Part shown: positions 42,979 to 51,341 of the stretch, one piece after another
How the letters are laid out: each line of letters begins with the position of its first letter
Numbering within the stretch: the first letter of the stretch is position 1
Source of the DNA: Flavobacterium araucananum
GTDB taxonomy: Bacteria; Bacteroidota; Bacteroidia; Flavobacteriales; Flavobacteriaceae
NCBI RefSeq assembly: GCF_002222055.1
Contig: NZ_MUGS01000062.1
Span: 73,430-137,429 of the forward strand
Reading direction: 5' to 3'
Length of the DNA: 64,000 nucleotides
Made by a program: the position numbers and the translations under genes
Notes under the pieces: generated by a model
What the model saw: only the letters and a program-made list of their open reading frames with translations
The model's database searches: none
Told to the model about the DNA's origin: nothing

Positions 42979-44172
42979 TCACCTAATCTGTCCTTCTCCG
43001 TAAACGTACCATTTATTGGTAACCAAATGTTGTAAACCAATTGGGCCTCTTTGATGCAATTTATCGGTACTTATGGCTAATTCGCCTCCTAAACCAAATT
43101 GTCCTCCGTCTGTGAAACGTGTTGAGGCATTTTGATAAACGGCTGCGGTATCTACGGCATCCATAAATTCTTGCGCTGCTTTGTCGTCTTTGGTTATAAT
43201 TACTGCGGAATGTCCGCCGCAATATTTATTAATTTTCTCGATTGCATTTTCTTCTGAATCAATGGTTCCAATTACAATTTTATAATCCAAAAATTCCTCG
43301 TACCAGATATCTTCGTTTTGAAGTGTTTCTGTATCTTCAAAACTCTCTAAAGATTTATCAACGATAACTTCTACATTAGATTCTTTTAAAGTCTCTATTA
43401 AAATAGCTGTAAAACCTTCAAAATTGGGCAATTTAGAATCTATTAAAACTTTATCAACTGCATTACAAGCCGAAATCTTAGAGGTCTTGGCATTCAAAAT
43501 TATTTTTAAAGCCAAATCTGTATCTGCTTTTTCATGAACGTAAACAAAATTATTTCCTCGGCCGCTTACAATAACGGGACAAGTAGCATGTGCTTTTACA
43601 AACTCAATTAATTTCTCTCCTCCTCTTGGAACTATTAGATCAACTTTTTGAGTTGGTTTTTCTAAGAAAGCCTGAGTTTCTGTTCGATTATAATTCAGAT
43701 ACTCTACCCAATTCTTAGAAACTCCATTTTCTTCGAGTGCCTGATGCCATAAATCAACAATTTTCAAATTTGATTTTAAGGCTTCTTTTCCTCCTTTTAA
43801 TAAAATCTTATTTCCGGATTTAAAGGCAATTCCGCCTGCTTCGATGGTAACATCAGGACGAGATTCATAAATGATTAATATTGTACCAAAAGCGGCAGTT
43901 TTATTAATGACTTTGATTCCATTATCATGAACAAAATGAAAACGCTCTACTCCAACCGGATCTTCCTGAGAAGCCAATTGGCTTAAGGATAAAATCATCT
44001 CGTCGACTTTTTTATCATCTACTTTCAGGCGTTCTTCCATTGCCAAATCTGAGCCATCGTAATCAGCAAGATCTTCCTGATTGGTCAAAATAATCTGAAT
44101 CCGCTCCTGCTCGACCAGCTTTGCCATAGATCGCAAAACGAGATTGCGTTTTTCAATTGATAATGGATTCAT
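42979..44172 (-). CDS. proA: Glutamate-5-semialdehyde dehydrogenase
   Basis: ProA reduces glutamyl-5-phosphate to the semialdehyde with NADPH, giving pyrroline-5-carboxylate for proline. The 397-residue aldehyde-dehydrogenase-fold protein shows LIIYESRPDVTIEAGGIAFKSGNKILLKGGKEA (about 100-132), VPRGGEKLIEFV (about 181-192), the catalytic cysteine in SKISACNAVDKVLID (Cys near 234), and GGHSAVIITKD. It is directly followed by proB. Finding the proline pair between argD and argF-prime makes one glutamate-derived amino-acid cluster. Confidence 0.94.
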   Translation of the reverse strand: MNPLSIEKRNLVLRSMAKLVEQERIQIILTNQEDLADYDGSDLAMEERLKVDDKKVDEMILSLSQLASQEDPVGVERFHFVHDNGIKVINKTAAFGTILIIYESRPDVTIEAGGIAFKSGNKILLKGGKEALKSNLKIVDLWHQALEENGVSKNWVEYLNYNRTETQAFLEKPTQKVDLIVPRGGEKLIEFVKAHATCPVIVSGRGNNFVYVHEKADTDLALKIILNAKTSKISACNAVDKVLIDSKLPNFEGFTAILIETLKESNVEVIVDKSLESFEDTETLQNEDIWYEEFLDYKIVIGTIDSEENAIEKINKYCGGHSAVIITKDDKAAQEFMDAVDTAAVYQNASTRFTDGGQFGLGGELAISTDKLHQRGPIGLQHLVTNKWYVYGEGQIR

Positions 44173-44197
44173 TTTTTTGGTTTAATGGTTAATCGTT

Positions 44198-44239
44198 AAT
44201 TCGTTTAATCGATTAACCAGTTAAACGATTAAACGAATT
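44198..44239. repeat. AATTCGTTTAATCG inverted repeat
   Basis: AATTCGTTTAATCG (44198-44211) and its perfect 14-base complement (44226-44239) surround ATTAACCAGTTAAA. It lies between argD and proA. Similar TTAATCGATTAACC words lie between other genes of this cluster at about 41.38 and 45.42 kb. Confidence 0.7.
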
Positions 44240-44256
44240 AGCAGTATATGGTAAAC

Positions 44257-45396
44257 TTATTTTTGAAGTTCTTCTAAACTTTCTTTTAAAGCTACGATAA
44301 ATGTATCAATATCAGCTTTTTTTACTGTAAGTGGTGGCAAAATTCTTAATAGATTTTTGTTGTTGGCACTTCCTGTAAAAATATGTTTCTCTATAATTAG
44401 CTTTTTTCTTAAAGCTGCTACATCAAAATCAAATTCTACTCCAAGCATTAAACCTTTTCCTTTTACTTGTTTGATTCCGGGAACTTCCTTGATTTTTTCT
44501 AAGAAATATTCATAAACTTCGTTTACATTCTTTTGTAAATCCAGTTTTTCAATTACATCAAGAACCGCAATTCCTGCTGCACAAGATAAATGGCTTCCGC
44601 CGAAAGTGGTTCCTAATAATCCGAAACTTGCTTCAAATTTTGGAGAGATTAAAATGGCTCCAACCGGAAATCCGTTGCCCATTCCTTTTGCTACCGAAAT
44701 GATATCAGCGCTGATTCCGTGATGTTGGAACGCAAAGAATTTTCCGCTTCTTCCGTATCCTGATTGTACTTCGTCTAAAATCAAAACTACATCATGTTTT
44801 TTACACGCTTTTTCTAAAGCCTGAAAAAATTCTGTTGTTCCCTGATCTAAACCTCCAACTCCTTGAATTCCTTCGATAATTACTGCTGTAACATCTCCTT
44901 TTGCCAATTCAGCTTCGACTAATTCGATTTGGTTAAGCGGTAAAAAAGTTACGACTTGTTGTGCATTAATTGGTGCTACTATTTTTTTATTGTCTGTAAC
45001 GGCAACAGCTGCAGAAGTTCTTCCGTGAAAAGAATTATCAAAAGCTACAACTCTGGATTTTCCGTTATGAAAAGAGGCTAATTTCAATGCATTTTCGTTT
45101 GCTTCAGCTCCTGAACTGCATAAAAACAATTCATAATCTTCTAAGCCGGAAAGTTTCCCTAATTTCTGAGCCAATTCTACCTGCAAAGGATTCTGAATGG
45201 CATTTGAGTAAAATCCTAAATGATCTAATTGATTCTTTAGTTTTTCTACATAATCAGGTTGCGTATGGCCAATCGAGATTACACCATGTCCGCTATATAA
45301 GTCTAAATATTCCACTCCGTTATGGTCTGTAATGGTGCAATCTAGTGCTTTTACAGGAGTAATATCATAAAGTGGGTATACGTTAAATAAATTCAT
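44257..45396 (-). CDS. argD: N-acylornithine aminotransferase
   Basis: ArgD makes N-acylornithine from N-acylglutamate semialdehyde with glutamate as amino donor. The 379-residue fold-type I PLP protein has FLCSSGAEANENALKLA (about 91-107), FDNSFHGRTSAAVAVTDN (about 119-136), VLILDEVQSGYGRSGKFFAFQHHG (about 201-224) and the cofactor lysine in ISVAKGMGNGFPVGA (Lys near 235). ELLVGV-type C-terminal elements are present as LMLGVEFDF. Its place between argC and proA confirms the biosynthetic role rather than ornithine aminotransferase of catabolism. Confidence 0.92.
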   Translation of the reverse strand: MNLFNVYPLYDITPVKALDCTITDHNGVEYLDLYSGHGVISIGHTQPDYVEKLKNQLDHLGFYSNAIQNPLQVELAQKLGKLSGLEDYELFLCSSGAEANENALKLASFHNGKSRVVAFDNSFHGRTSAAVAVTDNKKIVAPINAQQVVTFLPLNQIELVEAELAKGDVTAVIIEGIQGVGGLDQGTTEFFQALEKACKKHDVVLILDEVQSGYGRSGKFFAFQHHGISADIISVAKGMGNGFPVGAILISPKFEASFGLLGTTFGGSHLSCAAGIAVLDVIEKLDLQKNVNEVYEYFLEKIKEVPGIKQVKGKGLMLGVEFDFDVAALRKKLIIEKHIFTGSANNKNLLRILPPLTVKKADIDTFIVALKESLEELQK

Positions 45397-45411
45397 TTTT
45401 CTTGTTGTTTA

Positions 45412-45465
45412 ATTGTTTAACCTTTGATTTGTTTAATCGATTAACCGAATAACCGATTAACCGTT
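45412..45465. repeat. TTAATCGATTAACCG word repeat
   Basis: The gap between argC and argD holds TTTAATTGTTTAACC, GTTTAATCGATTAACCG and AATAACCGATTAACCG in degenerate tandem. Being self-complementary in part (CGGTTAATCGATTAACCG), the units can form small hairpins. The type matches the repeats at 41.38 and 44.2 kb. Confidence 0.6.
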
Positions 45466-45476
45466 TTGACAACAAT

Positions 45477-46454
45477 TTAAAATCCGCTTGGTTTCAAATG
45501 TAAACCGGTGGTTTCTTCTAATCCAAACATTAAATTCATGTTTTGAACCGCCTGTCCTGAAGCCCCTTTGGTTAGATTGTCAATGATAGAAGTGATTAAA
45601 ATCCGGTTTCCTTTTTTTAATAAACTAATGATACATTTGTTGGTTTGAACGACTTGTTTCATATTGATGTTTGTCGTTGTTACGGTTACAAAAGGCTCAT
45701 TTTTATAGAAATCCTGGTATTTGACAACTAAATCTTCTAAGCTTTCTTCAGAAGTTGTGTATAATGTTGCAAAAATTCCTCTGGTGAAATCGCCTCTATT
45801 CGGAACAAAAATCAATTCATCTGAATAATCAGCTTGCAATTGATTCACGCTTTGGTTGATTTCTCCCAAATGTTGATGTTCAAAAGCTTTGTAATGCGAC
45901 ATATTATTGTTTCTCCAACTAAAATGCGAAGTTTCGGCAAGACTTACTCCTGCGCCTGTACTTCCGGTTGTTGCATTAATATGAACATCGGATTTCAATA
46001 AATTATTTTTAGCCAAAGGCAATAAAGCCAATTGAATCGCTGTAGCAAAACAACCCGGATTTGCAATATAATTTGCTTTTTTAATTTCCGCTTTATTCAA
46101 TTCCGGCAAACCATAAACAAATTCTTTTCCTTCGAAAATCGCATCCTTGGTTAATCTGAAATCGTTTCCTAAATCAATGATTTTGGTGTGACTTGCAAAC
46201 TTGTTTTCTTCAAGAAATGAAATAGATTTTCCGTGACCTAAGCACAAGAAAACTACATTTACATCAGGATTTACAACATCTGTAAAATTCATTTCAATAT
46301 CTCCCATCAAATCATGGTGCGCCACCGAAAGTGGTTTCCCGGAATTGGTTGTGCTGTAAACAAAATCGATGTTTACATTGGGGTGATACATCAAGATTCT
46401 GATAAGTTCTCCGGCTGTATAGCCCGAACCACCAATTATTCCGATATTAATCAT
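45477..46454 (-). CDS. argC: N-acyl-gamma-glutamyl-phosphate reductase
   Basis: ArgC reduces N-acylglutamyl phosphate to the semialdehyde with NADPH. The 325-residue protein has the N-terminal nucleotide-binding IGIIGGSGYTAGELIRIL (about 3-20), the catalytic cysteine in NYIANPGCFATAIQLALLP (Cys near 133), GSTGAGVSLAETSHFSWR (about 163-180) and HQHLGEINQ. It overlaps the 3' end of argG by eight bases, so translation is coupled. It is a short (type 1-like) ArgC and not fused to ArgB. Confidence 0.94.
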   Translation of the reverse strand: MINIGIIGGSGYTAGELIRILMYHPNVNIDFVYSTTNSGKPLSVAHHDLMGDIEMNFTDVVNPDVNVVFLCLGHGKSISFLEENKFASHTKIIDLGNDFRLTKDAIFEGKEFVYGLPELNKAEIKKANYIANPGCFATAIQLALLPLAKNNLLKSDVHINATTGSTGAGVSLAETSHFSWRNNNMSHYKAFEHQHLGEINQSVNQLQADYSDELIFVPNRGDFTRGIFATLYTTSEESLEDLVVKYQDFYKNEPFVTVTTTNINMKQVVQTNKCIISLLKKGNRILITSIIDNLTKGASGQAVQNMNLMFGLEETTGLHLKPSGF

Positions 46455-47640
46455 GAGTTAAATGGTTTACGGATGAAAATATATTTTGTGCATTTCCAAG
46501 AATTTTGATAAATCCTTTTGCATCGTCAGATGTCCAGGCATTGTTCATTTCTCCATATTGACCAAAACCGGTATTCATCAAATCGTTTTTAGATTCGATT
46601 CCGTCAAGCGAAAAATGATATGGTTTTAATGAAACCGTTACAGTTCCGTTTACTGTTTTTTGTGTGTCTTGCAGGAAAGTTTCGATGTTTCTCATTACAG
46701 GATCTAAAAACTGACCTTCGTGAAATAACATTCCGTACCAGTTTCCTAATTGTTCTTTCCAGTATTGCTGCCATTTACCAAGTGTATGTTTCTCTAACAA
46801 ATGGTGCGCTTTTATGATAATTAATGGTGCAGCAGCTTCAAAACCAACTCTTCCTTTAATTCCTATAATGGTATCTCCAACGTGAATATCTCTACCAATT
46901 GCATACGCATTTGCCAGTTTTTCAAGTTTTACAATATTATTTTCAGGTGCATCTTTTTTACCATTTAATGCTACTAATTCTCCTTGTTCAAAATGCAAAG
47001 TCACTTTTTCTTCTCCTTCTTTTTGCAATTGAGACGGATATGCTTCACTTGGTAGCGGCTGGCTAGAAGTTAAGGTTTCTTTTCCTCCAACGCTTGTTCC
47101 CCAAAGTCCTTTATTGATCGAATATTGTGCTTTTTCCCAAGAATAGTGTACGCCGTTTTGCGCCAAATAATCGACTTCTTCCTGTCTTGAAAGTTTTAAG
47201 TCTCTAATTGGAGTAATAATTTCGATTTCCGGAGCGATGGTCTGGAAAATCAAATCAAAACGAATCTGATCATTTCCTGCACCTGTGCTTCCGTGTGCAA
47301 TAGCACTTGCGCCTACTTTTTTAGCATATTTTATGGCTTCAATTGCCTGAAAAACACGCTCTGCACTTACTGATAATGGATAGGTATTGTTTTTTAATAC
47401 GTTTCCAAAAATCAAATATTTTATCGCTTTATCATAATATTTATCAATAATAGTCAAATTAGCGTGCTGTGCGCTTCCTAATTCGTAAGCTCTTTTTTCG
47501 ATTGCTGATAATTCTTCGGCATCAAATCCTCCTGTATCTACAAGTACGGTGTGAACTTCGTATCCTTTTTCGTTTTTTAAATATTTCAAACAATACGAGG
47601 TATCTAATCCTCCACTATAAGCTAATACAACTTTTTTCAT
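46447..47640 (-). CDS. argG: Argininosuccinate synthase
   Basis: ArgG condenses citrulline and aspartate using ATP. The 397-residue protein has the PP-loop AYSGGLDTSYCLKYL (about 8-22), ASAIAHGSTGAGNDQIRFDL (about 111-130) and the EITTPIRD-type block IITPIRDLKLSRQEEVDYL. Its substrate here should be free citrulline, which requires deacylation of the N-acylcitrulline produced by ArgF-prime beforehand. It is the second gene of the cluster, 65 bases after the ArgA-like GNAT, and overlaps argC. Confidence 0.94.
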   Translation of the reverse strand: MKKVVLAYSGGLDTSYCLKYLKNEKGYEVHTVLVDTGGFDAEELSAIEKRAYELGSAQHANLTIIDKYYDKAIKYLIFGNVLKNNTYPLSVSAERVFQAIEAIKYAKKVGASAIAHGSTGAGNDQIRFDLIFQTIAPEIEIITPIRDLKLSRQEEVDYLAQNGVHYSWEKAQYSINKGLWGTSVGGKETLTSSQPLPSEAYPSQLQKEGEEKVTLHFEQGELVALNGKKDAPENNIVKLEKLANAYAIGRDIHVGDTIIGIKGRVGFEAAAPLIIIKAHHLLEKHTLGKWQQYWKEQLGNWYGMLFHEGQFLDPVMRNIETFLQDTQKTVNGTVTVSLKPYHFSLDGIESKNDLMNTGFGQYGEMNNAWTSDDAKGFIKILGNAQNIFSSVNHLTHD

Positions 47641-47705
47641 TTTTTATAATTTAGGCTAATACTTTCGTATGTAGCAAGTTTGAGATTTCTTTTTAATTTT
47701 TATTC

Positions 47706-48347
47706 TTAAGATAAAAAGCCAAAAGCCAATATTTTATTTAAGAATAAAGCTTGTTTTATTTTTTTTAATCTGCTCAAAACAGCTTCGTTAAAAGGGTGTC
47801 TTGGCGGATCTTTTTGTTTTTCTTTCGGGTCATACAACATTCCGGTACAAAGACACATTTTGTTTTCTTTGCTTTTTAGAATTTCATAATTGGTACAGGT
47901 TTTACAGCCTGCCCAAAAGCTTGGATCTGTTGTAAGCTCAGAGAAAGGAACTGGTTTATATCCCAAATCAGAGTTGATTTTCATTACAGCCAAACCGGTT
48001 GTTATTCCAAATATTTTAGCATCCGGGTATCTTTTTAGGGAGTAATCAAAAACTTTTGATTTGATTTTTTTTGCCAGACCTAAACTTCTGTAATCCGGAT
48101 GTACAATTAAACCGGAATGTGCCACGAACTTGCCGTGTTGCCAACTTTCGATATAACAAAAACCTGCAAATTTTCCGTCTGCCAGAGCAATCATCGCATC
48201 ACCGTTCGACATTTTTTTCTGAATGTATTCAGGAGTTCTTTTAGCAATCCCTGTACCTCTTAATAAGGCAGATGATTCTATTGTATCGCAAATTTCCTGT
48301 GCGAATTTGAAGTGTTCTTCCTGAGTAACAACAATAGAGATTTTCAT
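47706..48347 (-). CDS. GNAT acyltransferase, probable ArgA-type first enzyme
   Basis: The 213-residue protein has a GNAT fold with SGLIVHPDYRSLGLAKKIKSKVFDYSLKRYP (about 101-131), containing the acyl-CoA loop RSLGLA. An unusual cysteine-rich block follows, FWAGCKTCTNYE and MCLCTGMLYDP, typical of the Bacteroidetes family at the head of arginine operons. As the first gene of the cluster it most likely acylates glutamate (acetyl or succinyl) in place of ArgA/ArgJ. This role is inferred from order. It is preceded by a structured leader of about 320 nt. Confidence 0.8.
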   Translation of the reverse strand: MKISIVVTQEEHFKFAQEICDTIESSALLRGTGIAKRTPEYIQKKMSNGDAMIALADGKFAGFCYIESWQHGKFVAHSGLIVHPDYRSLGLAKKIKSKVFDYSLKRYPDAKIFGITTGLAVMKINSDLGYKPVPFSELTTDPSFWAGCKTCTNYEILKSKENKMCLCTGMLYDPKEKQKDPPRHPFNEAVLSRLKKIKQALFLNKILAFGFLS

Positions 48348-48503
48348 TTCAATAGTTGAAGTTAGAGTTAAAAATTAAAACGTCTTGTTTAGTTTGAAAT
48401 CCGGAAATCAATCCAATAAAAATAGACAAAATAGAAGTAACATTCTCAAAATCAAAAACTTGATTAAGAAAACTTAGAAAATAATATATACTTTTAGGAT
48501 ATG

Positions 48504-48640
48504 TTTGTCCAATGGACAAATGATGTGATTTCAAAATGAAAAATGAATATAAATAAATACGCGGCGAAAAACTCGGTGAATACTATAGAGATAGTATCCG
48601 TACTTCGGGAGAAGTAACAGGTGAGTTTGTCCGTGACAAA
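48504..48640 (-). promoter_or_regulatory. Candidate structured leader of the arginine operon
   Basis: On the minus-strand transcript a 6-bp stem P1 (48569-48574 with 48623-48628) closes a three-way junction. One arm pairs ATACTAT/ATAGTAT (48580-48597, plus GG/CC after a TGA bulge); the other pairs TACTTC/GAAGTA (48601-48616). A hairpin TTTGTC-ACG-GACAAA (48626-48640) competes with P1, and the segment GGACAAA (48626-48632) could instead pair with TTTGTCC of a further hairpin at 48504-48520. Mutually exclusive pairings in an operon leader suggest attenuation or a riboswitch. The fold was derived by eye and is not confirmed. Confidence 0.45.
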
Positions 48641-48674
48641 GAAGTTATATGTAAACTTATTTTATTCATTGGTG

Positions 48675-48704
48675 CAAAAGTACACTATTTTTTTATTTTC
48701 AAAA
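48675..48704 (-). promoter_or_regulatory. Promoter of the arginine/proline cluster
   Basis: On the minus strand a -33 TTTTG (48700-48704) and a -7 box TACTTTTG (48675-48682) are 17 bases apart, a good match to the Bacteroidetes consensus. Transcription would start near 48668, about 320 bases before the first start codon. From here to 48830 the sequence holds AT-rich DNA and GAGATTCTGAGGCTCTGAG words at about 48767-48790. Confidence 0.65.
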
Positions 48705-48830
48705 CAAAAAATTAAAATTCTAACATTTTTTTAATGAAATGTTATTTTTTTAAGGTACTGAGATTCTGAGGCTCTGAGGTTTTGAGTTTTTTTTTAAAAC
48801 CTGAAATTTGAAAATTGAAACAAAAAGAAA

Positions 48831-48858
48831 ACCCGATAGTTAGTTATAGCTATCGGGT
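48831..48858 (-). terminator. Terminator of the M1 peptidase gene
   Basis: ACCCGATAG (48831-48839) pairs with CTATCGGGT (48850-48858). On the minus strand it is followed by TTTTCTTTTTG. Confidence 0.75.
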
Positions 48859-48884
48859 CTTAAACACTTTGTTGTTTTATATTT

Positions 48885-51155
48885 TTATTTTTTAGTAAAC
48901 GGTATTGTTTCTCCGTTACCTAAAATGATCATATCAAAACCACTTTTTGCTTCGTTAAATTTAAATTTTAATCCTGCACTTGTAGATTGAAATGTATCTT
49001 TTTCGTTTTCTACAGGCACTACAGTAAATTTAGGAAAGTTCGTAATTTCGACATTTAAAGTACCATTTTTTTCTGTAAAATCTATTTTCAATGGTGCTCT
49101 TGTAGTTGAGTATGACCCCAGATACCCATCTAAAATTATATCTTTTTCTATTTTACCTTTCGCAGCTGTCCAAACATTGTTTGCTTCATTATTATCCGGG
49201 AAAAGATGCTCCGGGTCGAGTGTTATACTTTCGATTTCTTCAGTCGAATCGTGTTTAAATGTCCAAACATTATTACGTTGCCAAACTTCTACCGGTAAAT
49301 TAATCCTTGATACTTTCCCGCTTTTTGTTTTTACATCCAAAATAACTGGCATAGGCATTTTATCAAAATTTTCGATTGTAATTGCTACTCCTTTTGATGG
49401 ATCGTTTTTGATGTATTTAATCGAATTAATTCCCTGGTCAAAACGCCAGTTGTTTACAAACCAGCTTCTCCAGAACCAGCTTAAATCTTCGCCTGCAACA
49501 TTTTCCATCGATCTGAAAAAATCATCTGGTTGTGGGTGTTTGTATGCCCAACGTTCGATATAAGTACGGAAAGCGGTATCAAAACGTTCTTTTCCTAATA
49601 CTTGTTCTCTTAAAATTATCAAAGCCGAACTTGGTTTAAAATAACACAACATACCAATATTAGCTTCTTTCATATTGTCAGGAGAACTCATTACAGTCTC
49701 TAAATCAGGTCTTGTAAAAGACTCTGCTCCTTTATGAAAATCTGTTGGTGCTTCTACATATTCTCCTTTGTTAAATTCTGCTGTACTTAGTGAATTAATA
49801 AAAGTATTGAAACCTTCATCCATCCATCCAAACAATCTCTCGTTTGAACCTACAATCATAGGAAACCAAATATGTCCAAATTCATGGTCTGTAACTCCCC
49901 ATAGATCTTGTCCTTTAGATTCCCATCCACAAAAAACAATACCGGGATATTCCATTCCGCCCTCATTTCCTGCTACGTTTGTTGCTACGGGATAAGGATA
50001 TTCGAACCATCTTTTAGAATAATTTTCTATCGATGCTTTTACATATTCAGTAGAACGTCCGTAAGCTCCTTGTCCTGCACTCTCTACCGGATAAGCAGAT
50101 AATGCCAATGCTTTTTTACCACTTGGCAAATTAATTTTAGCTCCGTCCAGAATAAAGGCAGGAGATGATGCCCAAGAAAAATCACGAGCATTTTTTATTT
50201 GATAATGCCAGGTTTTTTCTCCTGTTGCATTTGTATTTGCTGTTGCAGCAACTTCTTCGGCAGAGCGAATCGAAACTGTTTTATCACTCAAAGAGGCTTC
50301 TTTATAACGCTTAAATTGGTCTGCCGGCAATACTTCGGCTCCATTTAATAATTCTCCTGAACCTACAACAAAATGATTTGCCGGCACAGTAAGTTTTACA
50401 TCAAAATTACCATACTCTAAATAAAACTCAGAAGCTCCCAAATAAGGTGCGGTATTCCAGCCTCTTACATCATCATAAACACACATACGAGGATACCATT
50501 GGGCAATAGTAAAAATTTTACCGTTTTTAGTTTCTAAAACTCCCATTCTGTCTGATCCTTCAAAAGGTGCAGTAAACGAAAATTCGATTCTGATTTTTAC
50601 AGCTCCTCCTTTTGAGGCTAATTCTTCCGGAAGAAAAATTTGCATTCTGGTGTCTGTAATTACATATTTTGCTTCAATTTCAGTTTTTTTCTTTCCTACC
50701 GAAATTACTTTTACTGCTTTTATTTTATTCCCTCCGTCAAAAACCTGTCCTTGGGCACCATTACGACTACCTGTCAGAGGGACAACGGAATTTCCTCTGG
50801 AATCTTCTTTAAATAGGTTCTGGTCTACGTTTAACCAAACAAATGACATTTTATCCGGACTGTTATTAGTATACGTGATTTCATCTGTAGCAATGATTTC
50901 ATTTGTAGTACCGTTTAATTTTGCCGTTATCTGATAATCAGCTCTGTTTTGCCAATATTCAGCTCCAGGCTGACCACTTGCAGACCGAGTGGATGTTCCG
51001 TTTTTTGTGTAAAAATGAGGTCCAAAGGCATCATGATAATTGTAATTATTAACTGGATTTACTGCTGTTGTTGCAGGCGTTTGTTGTGCCCAAACAGAAG
51101 AAATTCCAACAAACAAAGCCATGGCTAATAAGGCTTTTGAAGATTGTATTTTCAT
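48885..51155 (-). CDS. M1-family metallopeptidase
   Basis: The 756-residue protein is a zinc aminopeptidase exported by a Sec signal peptide (about 1-24, ISSVWAQQ). After an N-terminal beta domain it has the substrate-binding GGMEYPGIVF (equivalent to GAMEN, about 399-408), the zinc motif TDHEFGHIWFP (HExxH with the third ligand in MDEGFNTFINSL downstream), and a C-terminal helical plus beta region. No type 9 sorting domain is seen at the end, so it is probably periplasmic or outer-membrane associated. ATG at 51155 was preferred over a start eight codons upstream because it begins the signal peptide. Confidence 0.9.
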   Translation of the reverse strand: MKIQSSKALLAMALFVGISSVWAQQTPATTAVNPVNNYNYHDAFGPHFYTKNGTSTRSASGQPGAEYWQNRADYQITAKLNGTTNEIIATDEITYTNNSPDKMSFVWLNVDQNLFKEDSRGNSVVPLTGSRNGAQGQVFDGGNKIKAVKVISVGKKKTEIEAKYVITDTRMQIFLPEELASKGGAVKIRIEFSFTAPFEGSDRMGVLETKNGKIFTIAQWYPRMCVYDDVRGWNTAPYLGASEFYLEYGNFDVKLTVPANHFVVGSGELLNGAEVLPADQFKRYKEASLSDKTVSIRSAEEVAATANTNATGEKTWHYQIKNARDFSWASSPAFILDGAKINLPSGKKALALSAYPVESAGQGAYGRSTEYVKASIENYSKRWFEYPYPVATNVAGNEGGMEYPGIVFCGWESKGQDLWGVTDHEFGHIWFPMIVGSNERLFGWMDEGFNTFINSLSTAEFNKGEYVEAPTDFHKGAESFTRPDLETVMSSPDNMKEANIGMLCYFKPSSALIILREQVLGKERFDTAFRTYIERWAYKHPQPDDFFRSMENVAGEDLSWFWRSWFVNNWRFDQGINSIKYIKNDPSKGVAITIENFDKMPMPVILDVKTKSGKVSRINLPVEVWQRNNVWTFKHDSTEEIESITLDPEHLFPDNNEANNVWTAAKGKIEKDIILDGYLGSYSTTRAPLKIDFTEKNGTLNVEITNFPKFTVVPVENEKDTFQSTSAGLKFKFNEAKSGFDMIILGNGETIPFTKK

Positions 51156-51341
51156 ATTTTTTAGCTGTTTATGTAGCAAATTAATGAAAAAAAAAGCTAT
51201 CTACAGAGAAAACAAGAATCATAAATTGAATTTTAGCAAAAATTTATCAAAAAAATAATTTGAAGCATTTTCTTAAAAAACTAAAATTTATAAAATATAT
51301 TTACATCACTATAAAATTAACTCATTTCAATCTTAAGCACT

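Noticed and set aside
44198..44239. TTAATCGATTAACC repeats in the arginine cluster considered as operators for a shared repressor.
   Set aside because: They lie between genes inside the transcript rather than at the promoter, vary in length, and resemble other filler word repeats.
48349..48534. Open frame of 61 codons just before the arginine operon's first gene.
   Set aside because: It lies within the leader and overlaps the TTTGTCC hairpin; composition is low-complexity and I see no conserved motif. A regulatory leader peptide is not excluded but has no positive support.
48559..48717. A plus-strand open frame of about 53 codons reading GEKLGEYYRDSIRTSGE-like sequence across the leader.
   Set aside because: It has no start codon after the preceding stop, and the same bases form three perfect hairpins and the promoter. 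An RNA structure explains them better, though a gene remnant remains possible.
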